The notes under the pieces were generated by a model. It worked only from the letters and a program-made list of their open reading frames with translations, did no database searches and was not told where the DNA came from. Below, in pieces: positions 34,230 through 44,539 of a stretch of DNA of 55,290 nucleotides; the first letter of the stretch is position 1; every line of letters begins with the position of its first letter. The DNA is from JBGZEX01 sp041846495 (GTDB lineage Bacteria; Bacteroidota; Bacteroidia; Bacteroidales; Marinifilaceae): positions 1 through 55,290 of the forward strand of contig JBGZEX010000057.1 in NCBI GenBank assembly GCA_041846495.1. Direction: 5' to 3'. A program made the translations under genes and the position numbers.

Positions 34230-36707
34230 ATGGGAATGAGAATGCAGGAAAATGTGAACGGGTTGGAAGATATAATTCTTTTGGCAAAGGAGGAAGCGAT
34301 GCGTATCGGAAATAAGAAAATATATCCGGAGCATTTGTTTTTGGCGATATTGAAAAGCGGGGACGACAGGGTTGCGGAGATTATAAAATCTTTCGGGGTA
34401 GATGTCGAATATATAAAGGAACGGATCGAGAAGGAACTGGTCGAAAAAAAGGAGTCTTATTCGGGGGAAGATTTGGAAGTAACCCTTTCGGCGGGAAGTA
34501 TATTGAGGCGGGTATCCGAAGAAGCCTGGAGTTTGGGGGATTCGAAGTTGGAGGAAGGGCATTTGATGTTGGCTATTTTGCGCAATAAGGCGGGACGCGT
34601 GACGAAGTTGTTCAATTCTCTCGGGATTAATTACGAATTGTTCCGTAAAGAACTCGTTAAGGAATTGCCCGTATCGAGCCAGGATTTGGATGACGAGGAT
34701 GACGAAGAAGGTGCGGCTTTCCCTCGGGCGGCGTCCTATAAGGACTCGAATTTGAAATCGGCTACGCCTATTTTGGATGAATACGGTACGGATATTACTC
34801 GGGCGGCATTGGAAGGGCGGCTCGATCCTGTTTTCGGGAGAGAAAAAGAAATCGAACGCATCGTGCAGATATTGAGTCGACGGAAAAAGAATAATCCCGT
34901 GCTCATAGGAGAGCCGGGGGTCGGGAAATCCGCAATAGTGGAAGGATTGGCGCTTAGGATTGTAAATAGGAATGTATCTCGGGTTTTATTCGATAAGAGG
35001 GTGGTCGCCCTCGATATGGGTTCTATTGTTGCCGGGACGAAATACAGAGGGCAGTTCGAAGAACGTATGAGAGCGCTTCTTAAGGAGATTGCTTCCAATA
35101 AGGACATTATTTTATTTGTAGATGAGGTGCATACCATTGTGGGAGCGGGAAGCTCGTCGGGGAGCCTGGATGCCGCCAATATGCTGAAGCCGGCCTTAGC
35201 TCGGGGAGAGATACAATGCATAGGGGCTACCACATTGGACGAATACCGTAAAAGTATAGAAACGGACGGAGCTTTGGAGCGGAGGTTTCAAAAAGTGTTG
35301 GTCGAGCCCAATACGGCGGAAGAAGCGGTGAATGTTCTCAAGAGCATACGGGAGAAATACGAGGATTATCACAATGTGCGTTATTCGGATGAGGCTATAA
35401 AGGCGGCCGTGCGGCTTACGGAACGCTATGTATCCGATCGCTCGCTTCCGGATAAAGCCATAGATGCTCTTGACGAGGCCGGTTCGAGGGCTCATATATC
35501 TCATATATCCGTTCCTCCCGTTATAGAAGAGTTGGAAGAGAGAATAGAAGAACTCAAAGTCAAGAAGAAAGAAGCGGTTAAACTGCAGAAATTCGAATTG
35601 GCCGCCGCATACCGGGATGAGGAAAGGAAGTTTTTGATGGAGTTGGCGGAAGAAAAAGAGAAGTGGAAGAAAAAACTCAATGAAAAAAGGGTGGATGTGA
35701 GCGAGGAGGATGTGGCGGAGGTCGTGGCTATGATGACCGGTGTTCCGGTGAACAGGATTGCAAAAAACGAAACCGAAAAATTGTTGCGGATGGGGGAGGA
35801 TATTTCGCGACGTATCGTCGGACAGGATGAAGCGATTCGGAAAATAGTCAAGGCCATTCATAGAAACCGGGCGGGTTTGAAGGACCCGAACCGGCCTATA
35901 GGTTCTTTCGTCTTTCTCGGACCGACGGGAGTGGGAAAGACCCAGCTGGCAAAAGTCTTGGCCGAATATCTTTTCGATTCGACCGAAGCTTTGATCCGAA
36001 TCGATATGAGCGAATATATGGAGAAATATGCCGTTTCCAGGCTTATAGGTTCTCCTCCCGGATATGTGGGCTATGAGGAAGGGGGACAACTGACGGAGAA
36101 AGTGCGTCGGAAACCTTATGCCGTCATACTATTGGACGAAATAGAGAAAGCGCATCCCGATATATTCAATATATTATTGCAATTGTTGGATGACGGCAGG
36201 CTTACCGACGGCTTGGGGCGGCAAATAGATTTTAAAAACACCATTATTATCATGACCTCCAACATAGGCAGTCGGGAGATTAGCGATTTCGGACGCGGAA
36301 TAGGATTCGGAGGAGAAAATCGTTCGGGAGATAAAAAATTTACGGATGCTATCGTGCAGAAAGCTTTGAAACGTACTTTTTCCCCGGAGTTTTTAAACCG
36401 GGTGGATCAGATTATCGTATTCAACGCCTTGAATAAGGACGATATATATAAGATTGTGGATATAGAATTGGGCAGGCTTTTCGAACGCTTGGAGGAACTC
36501 GGTTTTACGGTGAATATAAGCGGAGATGCGAAAAACTTCCTTGTGGAAAAAGGTTATGATCCTCAATACGGAGCTCGTCCTTTGAAGCGGGCAATCGGCA
36601 AATATTTGGAAGATTTATTGGCCGAATATCTCATCAGGGATAATATTCCGGATAAAAAGATAGAAATAGGTTATAGCGAAACCGAAGACGGGCTTGTAAT
36701 CCGTTGA
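34230..36707 (+). CDS. clpC: ClpC-type AAA+ unfoldase (ATP-dependent Clp protease ATP-binding subunit)
   Basis: An 825-residue class-I Clp ATPase that unfolds proteins for ClpP or refolding. Two N-terminal Clp-N repeats (LAKEEAMRIGNKKIYPEHLF, then WSLGDSKLEEGHLMLAIL), first AAA+ (Walker A GEPGVGKS, Walker B LFVDEVH), a short middle region with a UVR-like segment (KLQKFELAAAYRDEERKF) and a second AAA+ (GPTGVGKT, ILLDEIEKAH) are seen in order. The short middle domain distinguishes ClpC from ClpB. Start codons at 34230 or 34236 are both possible. It probably has its own promoter. Confidence 0.93.
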   Translation: MGMRMQENVNGLEDIILLAKEEAMRIGNKKIYPEHLFLAILKSGDDRVAEIIKSFGVDVEYIKERIEKELVEKKESYSGEDLEVTLSAGSILRRVSEEAWSLGDSKLEEGHLMLAILRNKAGRVTKLFNSLGINYELFRKELVKELPVSSQDLDDEDDEEGAAFPRAASYKDSNLKSATPILDEYGTDITRAALEGRLDPVFGREKEIERIVQILSRRKKNNPVLIGEPGVGKSAIVEGLALRIVNRNVSRVLFDKRVVALDMGSIVAGTKYRGQFEERMRALLKEIASNKDIILFVDEVHTIVGAGSSSGSLDAANMLKPALARGEIQCIGATTLDEYRKSIETDGALERRFQKVLVEPNTAEEAVNVLKSIREKYEDYHNVRYSDEAIKAAVRLTERYVSDRSLPDKAIDALDEAGSRAHISHISVPPVIEELEERIEELKVKKKEAVKLQKFELAAAYRDEERKFLMELAEEKEKWKKKLNEKRVDVSEEDVAEVVAMMTGVPVNRIAKNETEKLLRMGEDISRRIVGQDEAIRKIVKAIHRNRAGLKDPNRPIGSFVFLGPTGVGKTQLAKVLAEYLFDSTEALIRIDMSEYMEKYAVSRLIGSPPGYVGYEEGGQLTEKVRRKPYAVILLDEIEKAHPDIFNILLQLLDDGRLTDGLGRQIDFKNTIIIMTSNIGSREISDFGRGIGFGGENRSGDKKFTDAIVQKALKRTFSPEFLNRVDQIIVFNALNKDDIYKIVDIELGRLFERLEELGFTVNISGDAKNFLVEKGYDPQYGARPLKRAIGKYLEDLLAEYLIRDNIPDKKIEIGYSETEDGLVIR

Positions 36708-36771
36708 CAAAACGCTTTGGCCTGTTAATGTCCGGGACGGTGATTTATAGTTCGAATGAAGTTTTTGGTGT

Positions 36772-37317
36772 ATGAAGAAAACGACAGTGTGCGGGATAGA
36801 TATGCGGGACAGGGAAACTTTCAATTTATTATACGAGACTTATTTCTTTTCACTTAAATATTTCGGACTGAAATATCTTTGCGATCAGGGACGGGTGTGC
36901 GATATTATTCAGGAAGTTTTTTTCAAATTATGGAAAACCGGACAAAAATTCGAAAATGAAATCGCTTTAAGAGCATTCCTCTATAATTCGATACGGAATT
37001 CCTGTCTAAATGAAATCAGAGATACGAAAATACATAATCGTATTCATGAAGAAATGGAATATTACGATACGGAGGAATCTTTTTTTGCCAATATAATAGA
37101 AGCGGAAATTTTTGAAACCGTTCGATGCGGTTTCGCTCAATTGCCCGAATCGGTAAAGCGGGTATATAAGATGAGTCTCGAAGGTATGAGTCATGCGGAA
37201 ATTTCTGAAATTCTCAAAATATCGATTAATACCGTAAAAAAACACAAGAATACGGCTCATCATTTTCTTCGTAAAAAATTGAAAGACATCTATCTTATTA
37301 TTCTCACTCTTTCTTAG
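36772..37317 (+). CDS. ECF-type RNA polymerase sigma-70 factor (locus 2 regulator)
   Basis: A 181-residue ECF sigma factor. Sigma-2 spans about 15-85 (FNLLYETYFFSLKYFGLKYL, DIIQEVFFKLWK) and sigma-4 about 125-175 (LPESVKRVYKMSLEGMSHAE then a helix-turn-helix with SINTVKKHKNTA). It is followed by FecR and an STN-domain SusC, the standard cell-surface signalling set of Bacteroidetes: ligand uptake releases this sigma from FecR to switch on the operon. It lies 64 nt after clpC. Confidence 0.95.
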   Translation: MKKTTVCGIDMRDRETFNLLYETYFFSLKYFGLKYLCDQGRVCDIIQEVFFKLWKTGQKFENEIALRAFLYNSIRNSCLNEIRDTKIHNRIHEEMEYYDTEESFFANIIEAEIFETVRCGFAQLPESVKRVYKMSLEGMSHAEISEILKISINTVKKHKNTAHHFLRKKLKDIYLIILTLS

Positions 37318-37499
37318 TGTTGATAATGCGGGGAGCCCTTATCCCGGAATGTCGAATTCCCAAAAAAACCAACCTTTTTGATAAAACGTGCGAATTTGCA
37401 GAAGTCGCATGAGATTTTTGTGCTCCGAACGATATTTGTAATTTTTTGCCTCAAAACAACTACACCTGGCGAGATCTTATGTGTCTTTATTTATAGAGG
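37318..37499. promoter_or_regulatory. Sigma-FecR intergenic region
   Basis: 182 bp between the sigma and fecR genes, an expected place for the promoter recognised by this ECF sigma. A GATATTTG element occurs at 37431-37438, but no clear -35-like partner can be assigned. Confidence 0.3.
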
Positions 37500-38627
37500 A
37501 TGAAATTACCGAGGAAAATGAATTGGGAACAGATAGAAAAAAATAAAAATCTTTTGTTGAAAGAATTGGATTCTTCCATTACCGAAGAGGAAAAGGAAGA
37601 ATTACGGGAATGGATTGAATCGCATCCGACTTATAGGGGATTATACGAAGGCTTGAGAGAAGTCTCCTTTTTGAAATCCGTTATTCTTTCGGAAGATGAT
37701 GAACTTATGAAGCAAGGATGGAATAGGTTGAAATTCAGAATATACGGTAGAAGAAGGATTCACTGGCTCCTTAGGATTGCCGCTGTGTTTTTATTATTGT
37801 TTACCGGAGGAATTCTTATTTATCGAAATATATCGGGCCCGAAGAAAATAGGGGAAACGGAAGGAATGGCCCGGATTTATTGGGCGGACGGAGGTATAAC
37901 CGTATTAAAAGGAAAGTCCGCTTTCGGAAATATTGGAAACGGGAATGAAGATACTCTTGTTATTTCTCGGGTATTACCGGAATCTTTATCCCAAAGTTAT
38001 AATCGTGTCGTTATTCCGGAAGGAATGACGCGTTCGGTGAGATTAAACGACGGCACATTGATTTGTTTGAATGCCGGTTCAGAAATAGAAATTCCCGTAG
38101 ATTATTCCGATTCGAATCGTTATGTAAATATGAAAGGAGAGGCTTATTTCGATGTCAGCCATGTCGAAGGGAGGAATTTTACAGTATGCTTAAACGATGT
38201 GAAAATCAGAGTTCTCGGGACAAAATTTAATGTACGAGCTTATTCGGACGAGAAAATAGCGGCTACGTTGACGGAAGGCAGACTGGAGGTGCATAGCTTT
38301 AAGGAACAGGTGGTATTGAAGGCCGGAATGCAGGCGGTGCTCGAGAATGACGGAAGTTTTTCCGTAGAAATTGTAGATACCGGTATTTATACGGCTTGGA
38401 TGTCCGGGCGTTTCGTTTACGATAATGCATTGGTGGAATATATACTTGGAGATGTCGGACGCTGGTATGGAGTAAATTTTATTGTCGATGCGTCCGAACT
38501 TTCGGATATGCGTATTACAATGGATATTCCCCGTTACGGGGATTACGGGGAATTTATTCGTACGATAGAGAAAATAGGAAAGATGAAATTCCGAAAAATC
38601 AAGGATGAAATTCATGTAACTCGATAA
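37500..38627 (+). CDS. FecR-family anti-sigma factor
   Basis: A 375-residue inner-membrane anti-sigma protein. The cytoplasmic N-terminus (about 1-82) should hold the sigma; one membrane helix lies at about 83-105 (WLLRIAAVFLLLFTGGILIY). The periplasmic FecR domain follows (TRSVRLNDGTLICLNAGSEI and MKGEAYFDVSH) and a C-terminal DUF4974/STN-like domain (YILGDVGRWYGVNFIVDASE). It passes the signal from the SusC STN domain to the sigma encoded just upstream. Confidence 0.95.
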   Translation: MKLPRKMNWEQIEKNKNLLLKELDSSITEEEKEELREWIESHPTYRGLYEGLREVSFLKSVILSEDDELMKQGWNRLKFRIYGRRRIHWLLRIAAVFLLLFTGGILIYRNISGPKKIGETEGMARIYWADGGITVLKGKSAFGNIGNGNEDTLVISRVLPESLSQSYNRVVIPEGMTRSVRLNDGTLICLNAGSEIEIPVDYSDSNRYVNMKGEAYFDVSHVEGRNFTVCLNDVKIRVLGTKFNVRAYSDEKIAATLTEGRLEVHSFKEQVVLKAGMQAVLENDGSFSVEIVDTGIYTAWMSGRFVYDNALVEYILGDVGRWYGVNFIVDASELSDMRITMDIPRYGDYGEFIRTIEKIGKMKFRKIKDEIHVTR

Positions 38628-38648
38628 AATGTTAACCTGTAATAATAA

Positions 38649-39755
38649 ATGCTTATGAAAAAGATTCAAAAAATTCATTTCATCGTTTTTGGGATATTGA
38701 TATTCGTCGCAGGATGCAGTAAAAAAGATACTCCCAATCCGGAACCTCCTCTAAAAGCAGGTATTCCCATATCTGTTCCTGCGAATTTCAAAGACGGTTT
38801 GGTATTGAAAGTGCTTAACGGAAAGCAGTTGATTGCTCAGATTTGCAATGAATATATCCCCATAGTGGATAAAAATAACAGAGTAACTGTCGTATATCCT
38901 TTGGATAAAAACGGAAAACCCGATTTGGCAAAGGGTTTTTTAACGAAAGACGGTGGACGTATTATTTGGGATATTGAAAAAAATACATGTAAATATGAAA
39001 AAGGAACCTCTGCCGAAGCATTTACCCGGGTTTTTCTTTCTGAAGGAGAAATTGTGGGAAGAGCTTCCGGAGATGAAGAAACTACGGTAGTGGCGGATAA
39101 GGTAAAAGATGCCGATAATAATAGATATAAAATTGTTAAAATCGGCACTCAATATTGGATGATGTCGAATTTGATAACGAGGAAATACAATGACGGAACG
39201 CTGATTTTCAATGGACAGGATAGCTGGTCCAAGATTCCGGATAATAAAGGCGCTTATATTTTGGTCTGTAAACCCAATACGAACGAACCCGTAGATTCCC
39301 GTCTTATTCCGTTTTACGGATACTGTTATAATTACGCCGCCTTGTTCGGAGGAAATTTTACATCCGGAGAACCGGTACATAAGTTGGCTCCCGTCGGATG
39401 GCATGTGGCTTTCATGGCCGATTGGCAGAAATTGGTAGATTATTTGAAAACGGAACCGGATTTTAACAAAGTTAAAGGACAAAATAAGGAATTGCCTCAA
39501 GATCTAATTGGATACGGTTGGCTGGAGGATAGTGCCAATGTTTCCGGTTTTTCCGTTTACCCTTCCGGTTTGTGGTGGTTGGAAGGTCTTGGCTCGTACA
39601 ATGTGGGCATGACTCCTTCATGGTGGGTAGGAGATATTTCTGAGGATGAAAATTTTACGGTGGTAGTGAATTATGCTACTACCAACGATATCGAATTCAG
39701 TTTTCAAGGCGTTCCAAAAACAGATGGAAATACGATTCGTTGTATAAAAGATTGA
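38649..39755 (+). CDS. FISUMP-domain lipoprotein
   Basis: A 368-residue lipoprotein (lipobox VAGC; ATG at 38649 or 38655). The C-terminal half matches the Fibrobacter succinogenes major paralogous domain: YKIVKIGTQYWMMSNLITRK, YGYCYNYAALF, PVGWHVAFMADWQKL, SGFSVYPSGLWW, SWWVGD and NTIRCIKD appear in the expected order. The N-terminal half is not recognised. The domain's function is unknown; members are often surface-exposed. It lies between fecR and susC, 12 nt before the susC ATG, so it is probably part of the regulated operon and may help sense or capture the ligand. Confidence 0.88.
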   Translation: MLMKKIQKIHFIVFGILIFVAGCSKKDTPNPEPPLKAGIPISVPANFKDGLVLKVLNGKQLIAQICNEYIPIVDKNNRVTVVYPLDKNGKPDLAKGFLTKDGGRIIWDIEKNTCKYEKGTSAEAFTRVFLSEGEIVGRASGDEETTVVADKVKDADNNRYKIVKIGTQYWMMSNLITRKYNDGTLIFNGQDSWSKIPDNKGAYILVCKPNTNEPVDSRLIPFYGYCYNYAALFGGNFTSGEPVHKLAPVGWHVAFMADWQKLVDYLKTEPDFNKVKGQNKELPQDLIGYGWLEDSANVSGFSVYPSGLWWLEGLGSYNVGMTPSWWVGDISEDENFTVVVNYATTNDIEFSFQGVPKTDGNTIRCIKD

Positions 39756-39767
39756 TAAAATTTGAGC

Positions 39768-42700
39768 ATGAAAAAGTTATTGTTTCTGTCGTTTCGTAAT
39801 TTTTTATCGATAATATTGCCGATTGTCATCATGTCGCATAAGATATCGGCTCAGGAAATGAAACCGATACATTTGCCTTCGGCTACAGTGAAGGAACTTT
39901 TCGATGCGATAAGGAAACATACGGGTTTGAACTTTATTTACAGCAATTCCGATATAGATACCATACCCCGTAAGGATTATATCGGGGAAAAAACGGTAAC
40001 CGAATGGTTGGATTTTTGTTTGCAGGGTAGCGATTTGGAATATTTGTTGGATAATAAGACTATTTCCATTAGAAAAAAAATACCGGAACCCGTAAACAAA
40101 AAAACGAGATATTTAAGAGGAGTGGTTTGGGATGAAGATAAAAAACCTCTTTCTTTTGTTCATGTTGTAATTAAAAATACGGTAAGTACGAATTCCAATA
40201 CGGCTATGACGGATGATAACGGAAGTTTCGAACTTCCATTGTCTCCGGAAATTCAAAAATTACCGGAGATAATCATCGTTTTTTCCTATGTGTCGATGAA
40301 ACCTTATCAATTGCATTATACGGGACAGGAATATGTGGAAATTCGGATGACGCCGGATTGCGCTTTGGATGAGGTCGTGGTCGTGGGGATATATGAAAGG
40401 AAAAAAGAAAGTTTTACCGGTTCCTCGACTACGTATAAAATGGAAGAACTCAAAAGAGCCGGAAATAAAAATCTCATTCAAAGTTTGAAGGTCCTCGACC
40501 CGGCCTTCAATGTAATGGAAAATAATCTTTTCGGATCGGATCCCAATAAACTTCCGGATGTCGAAATCCGGGGTAAAACGAGTGTTGTCGGGATTAAGGA
40601 GCAATTCAGCACGAATCCCAATCAGCCTTTATTTATTTTAGACGGATTCGAAACGACTTTGGAAACCGTTATGGATTTGAATATGGCAAGGGTCGCTTCG
40701 GTTACGATTTTGAAAGATGCGGCCTCTACTGCCATATATGGTTCGAAAGCGGCTAACGGAGTCGTTGTTATAGAAACGAAGAATCCTCTTGCCGGAAGTT
40801 TGCAATTATCTTATAAGGGAGATTATGAATGGAGTTTTCCGGATCTTTCGGACTATAACTTGATGACTTCTTTCGAAAAGTTGGAATTCGAGCGACTTGC
40901 GGGTCGTTATTCGGCAAGCGATGCCTTGCTTGCTATTCAATTGGACAGTCTTTATCATGCGCGTCGTGCGGATGCGGCACGCGGAGTGGATACCTATTGG
41001 ATGAGCGAACCTTTGCGTGCGGGAATCAATCATAAACACCAACTGTATGCGGAAGGAGGAGATAAGGTGTTGCGCTACGGAATCGGCTTGGATTATGCCG
41101 GAATTGAGGGAATCGTCAAAAATTCTTCAAGGGAAATTTTCGGAGGACGCATCGAATTGATATATCGTAGGGAGAATGTGAAATTTTCGAATAAACTCTC
41201 TGCGGAATATTTGAAAATGGAAAATCCCGTCGTGAGTTTTCGGGAGTTTGCACTTGCAAATCCCTATTACAGGAAAACGAATGTCTATGGTGAAATCGAG
41301 CGATATTTGGAGCGGGGATTTTTGGGGAATTTGGAAGAATACAATGTGCAAAATCCTTTGTGGGACAGTAGATTGAAAAATTACGACGAAGGTAATAAAT
41401 GGAGTATCCGCAATAATTTTATTGTAGAGTGGCAATTGTTTCCCGATTTGAATTTTAGAACACGTTTAGGATTGTCCAAAAATATGGGAAGAGAAGAAAA
41501 ATTTTACGATCCGCTTCATTCTCTTTTCGACGATAGTCCGAAACTTAAAAAAGGGAAATATATTTACAGGAGTACGGATTACTTGAAATATGAAGGCGAT
41601 ATTACCGTAAATTACGGAAAACTTTTTGCGGATAAACATCGGATTAATTTAGTGGGTGGTTGGAATATAAGTGCTCTAAATCAAGAGATTATAGGTTTTT
41701 CGACAGTGGGTTTTAATAGTGGCGATTTTAATCGCCCCTCTTTTTCCGGGGGTTATCCGGAAGGCGGAAAGCCGGAAAATTTCGAATCGAAAAAAAGGGC
41801 GACCAGTTTTTTCTTCAATGGGGGGTATTCTTATGATAATCGCTATTTGGCGGATTTCAATTATCGTTTGGATGGGACGTCGGTTTTCGGGGCGAATAGG
41901 AAATTTGCCAATACCTGGTCGTTGGGAGTTGCCTGGAATATAAGTAATGAAAACTTTTTACAAGAAATGACCGAAAAAATAGACCGGCTTAAAATTCGGT
42001 TTTCCGTAGGTAATCCGGGAAATCAAAATTTTGATGCCTATCTTTCGTATACGACTTATATTTTCAATGAGAAATTCATGAATGATTTCGGAAATGGAGT
42101 TTCCATTCTTCAGTGGGGAAATCCGGAACTTATGTGGCAAAAGACATTGGATAAAAATATAGGGATGGAATTGAGCGTTTTCGATAATCGATTGCATTTC
42201 GTAGTGGATTTCTATCATAAGAAAACGGATCCGGTTCTGGCCAGGGTGAATATATCGTCTTCATCCGGCTTGACGGAGATAAGTACCAACATAGGAGGAC
42301 AGATTAATAAGGGATTTTCCGGACTTGTGAAATATGCCGTTTTTTCGAATCCGGAAAGACGGATAAATTGGACTCTTAGCGGAACAGTGCGAGCGGAGAA
42401 AGGATATTTTTACGGAATAGGGAATTCCCTCGATAAGATGAATGCCAAAAACAGGGAAAGCCGGAGTTATGAAAGGTATTACGACGGAGGAAGTCCCACT
42501 TCCATATGGGCAATGCGTTCGGCCGGTATCGATCCGGCTTCGGGCAGGGAACTTTTTATAACCCGTACGGGAGAAACTACGTTTGAATATTCTTACTCCG
42601 ACGAGGTCGTCGTGGGAAATACCGCACCTAAAACGGAAGGTGTGTTGGGAAGTTCTTTGTACTATAAGGGATTTTCTTTCGGAGCCTATGTCCGTTATCG

Positions 42701-43088
42701 CATCGGAGGGCAGATTTTCAATACGGCCGTATATGAAAAAGTGGAGAATATCGGTTTATCGGATTTAAAGTATAATCAGGACAGGAGAGCTTTGTACGAC
42801 CGTTGGCAAAAGCCCGGAGATATTGCCGGCTTCAAATCCGTAGAAGAATCGTCGGTAACTCCGATGTCGTCCCGTTTTGTAATGAACGAGAATGTATTGA
42901 CCGGAGAATCTTTCCAATTGGGTTATGAATTGGAAGATTCCGGATTTTTGGAAAAATACGGTATTTCGGCTTTGACTCTCCAATTTTATGCGGCGAATTT
43001 ATTCCGGTTTTCTTCGGTAAAAAGCGAAAGAGGGATAGACTACCCTTTTGCTCGCTCATTCTCCATGTCGTTAACGTTAAATTTTTAA
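39768..43088 (+). CDS. SusC/RagA-family TonB-dependent transporter with STN domain (locus 2)
   Basis: A 1106-residue transporter starting at ATG 39768 (MKKLLFLSFRNF), after a signal peptide ending near SAQ. An N-terminal STN domain (about 35-105, HLPSATVKELFDAIRKHTGL) couples it to the FecR/sigma pair. A CarboxypepD_reg-like domain (LRGVVWDEDKKPLSFVHVVI), the plug (LFILDGFETTLETV, SVTILKDAASTAIYGSKAA) and a barrel ending FARSFSMSLTLNF follow. The substrate is unknown. SusD begins 12 nt downstream. Confidence 0.96.
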   Translation: MKKLLFLSFRNFLSIILPIVIMSHKISAQEMKPIHLPSATVKELFDAIRKHTGLNFIYSNSDIDTIPRKDYIGEKTVTEWLDFCLQGSDLEYLLDNKTISIRKKIPEPVNKKTRYLRGVVWDEDKKPLSFVHVVIKNTVSTNSNTAMTDDNGSFELPLSPEIQKLPEIIIVFSYVSMKPYQLHYTGQEYVEIRMTPDCALDEVVVVGIYERKKESFTGSSTTYKMEELKRAGNKNLIQSLKVLDPAFNVMENNLFGSDPNKLPDVEIRGKTSVVGIKEQFSTNPNQPLFILDGFETTLETVMDLNMARVASVTILKDAASTAIYGSKAANGVVVIETKNPLAGSLQLSYKGDYEWSFPDLSDYNLMTSFEKLEFERLAGRYSASDALLAIQLDSLYHARRADAARGVDTYWMSEPLRAGINHKHQLYAEGGDKVLRYGIGLDYAGIEGIVKNSSREIFGGRIELIYRRENVKFSNKLSAEYLKMENPVVSFREFALANPYYRKTNVYGEIERYLERGFLGNLEEYNVQNPLWDSRLKNYDEGNKWSIRNNFIVEWQLFPDLNFRTRLGLSKNMGREEKFYDPLHSLFDDSPKLKKGKYIYRSTDYLKYEGDITVNYGKLFADKHRINLVGGWNISALNQEIIGFSTVGFNSGDFNRPSFSGGYPEGGKPENFESKKRATSFFFNGGYSYDNRYLADFNYRLDGTSVFGANRKFANTWSLGVAWNISNENFLQEMTEKIDRLKIRFSVGNPGNQNFDAYLSYTTYIFNEKFMNDFGNGVSILQWGNPELMWQKTLDKNIGMELSVFDNRLHFVVDFYHKKTDPVLARVNISSSSGLTEISTNIGGQINKGFSGLVKYAVFSNPERRINWTLSGTVRAEKGYFYGIGNSLDKMNAKNRESRSYERYYDGGSPTSIWAMRSAGIDPASGRELFITRTGETTFEYSYSDEVVVGNTAPKTEGVLGSSLYYKGFSFGAYVRYRIGGQIFNTAVYEKVENIGLSDLKYNQDRRALYDRWQKPGDIAGFKSVEESSVTPMSSRFVMNENVLTGESFQLGYELEDSGFLEKYGISALTLQFYAANLFRFSSVKSERGIDYPFARSFSMSLTLNF

Positions 43089-43100
43089 AAACCAACTTTA

Positions 43101-44522
43101 ATGTCTCAGGAAAAAAAATCGAAAGTATTCCTATTCTTTTTATCGAGTACGATATTTCTTTTCTCTTGCGGCGATTGGCTGAATATCCAACCGTCGAATG
43201 CAGTTACGGAAGAAAAATTATTTTCTACCCGGGAAGGTTTTTTTCAGGCGCTGAACGGAATATATCTGGAGCTTAATTCGCCTTCTTTGTACGGGGAGAC
43301 GCTTCTTTGCAGCGATATCGAAATTATGGCCGGGGTTTATGCCGTATCGGGCAATAATGCCGATTATCTGGATATGGCCGGCTATAAATATTCCCGACAA
43401 TATCCCAAAAGAGTATTTCAGGCTGTGTGGGATAAAGCTTATGGACTTATTCTCGGTATTAATAATATTCTTGCGAAAGCGGAGGGAAAGAAAGATGTAT
43501 TGGGAGAATACTATGATTTGTATACGGGAGAACTTTATGCATTGCGGGCCTTTTTACATTTCGATATCTTGCGGCTTTTCGGACCCCTTATGCTTGCAGG
43601 AACCGCTAACGACAAATCCATCCCCTATAAAACGGAGAATATCGTGAAAACCGATCCGCTTCTACCGGTGAAAGAAGTACTCCTTTGCCTTGTGAAGGAT
43701 TTGGAAACAGCGGAAAAAGCAGTTGCAAAAGATCCCGTTATTACACACGGACCGCATACCGATAATAAACGGCATGGTTTTTTTCAAAACCGCAATTTGA
43801 GAATGAATTACTATGCCGTGAAAGGATTGCAGGCGAGAGTTTATTTATATGCCGCATCATGCATGCCCGAATATCGGCAAAAAGCATTTGAATCGGCATA
43901 CGAGATAATACGGGAAAACGATGCTAAAGAATGGTTCCCTTTCGTTTTGCCTGCCGAGATTTTGGGGGGGAGTCCGGATCGGGTTTTTACGAGCGAAATT
44001 CTGTTCATGCTCCAAAATAATAAAAGAGGGGATATCTTTAAGAAATTTTTCCAACCTTCGATTTCCATGAAACATATTCTCGCACCTTCAAATGAATTTC
44101 TTACGGATTTGTATGTGGATACCGATTATAGATACAGACCGCTCTGGCTTGCTTCCAACGAAAAGAACTTTCGTTGCCTTTACAAATACGCTTTCGTAGA
44201 GAATGGAAAATCCAACGATATGGTGCCGATGATACGCTTGTCCGAAATCTATCTTATTGCGGCGGAAACGGCTCCCGACAAACTCCAGGCCATGGAAATA
44301 CTGAACGAGTTCGTCCTTAATCGTTATTCCCGGCAAATTTCCCGAGTCGAAGAGTTGGAAGAAGCCATAGAGAAAGAATATAGAAGGGAATTTTTTGCGG
44401 AAGGGCAACTTTTTTTCTACTATAAACGGAAAAATAAAAAACTGATTCCCGGTATTCAAATGGCTATGGAACCGGAATTTTATGTGGTGCCTCTCCCCGA
44501 GAGTGAAGTTAAATACCGATAA
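43101..44522 (+). CDS. SusD/RagB-family nutrient-binding lipoprotein (locus 2)
   Basis: A 473-residue surface lipoprotein (lipobox LFSC, then GDWLNIQPSNAVTEEKLFST). SusD features: ALNGIYLELNSPSLYG, YTGELYALRAFLHFDILRLF and a C-terminal RLSEIYLIAAETAPDKLQAM with EKEYRREFFAEGQLFFYYKR. It lids the SusC barrel. It is followed at 17 nt by the DUF4843 lipoprotein. Confidence 0.95.
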   Translation: MSQEKKSKVFLFFLSSTIFLFSCGDWLNIQPSNAVTEEKLFSTREGFFQALNGIYLELNSPSLYGETLLCSDIEIMAGVYAVSGNNADYLDMAGYKYSRQYPKRVFQAVWDKAYGLILGINNILAKAEGKKDVLGEYYDLYTGELYALRAFLHFDILRLFGPLMLAGTANDKSIPYKTENIVKTDPLLPVKEVLLCLVKDLETAEKAVAKDPVITHGPHTDNKRHGFFQNRNLRMNYYAVKGLQARVYLYAASCMPEYRQKAFESAYEIIRENDAKEWFPFVLPAEILGGSPDRVFTSEILFMLQNNKRGDIFKKFFQPSISMKHILAPSNEFLTDLYVDTDYRYRPLWLASNEKNFRCLYKYAFVENGKSNDMVPMIRLSEIYLIAAETAPDKLQAMEILNEFVLNRYSRQISRVEELEEAIEKEYRREFFAEGQLFFYYKRKNKKLIPGIQMAMEPEFYVVPLPESEVKYR

Positions 44523-44539
44523 ATATTATATTTAAACAG

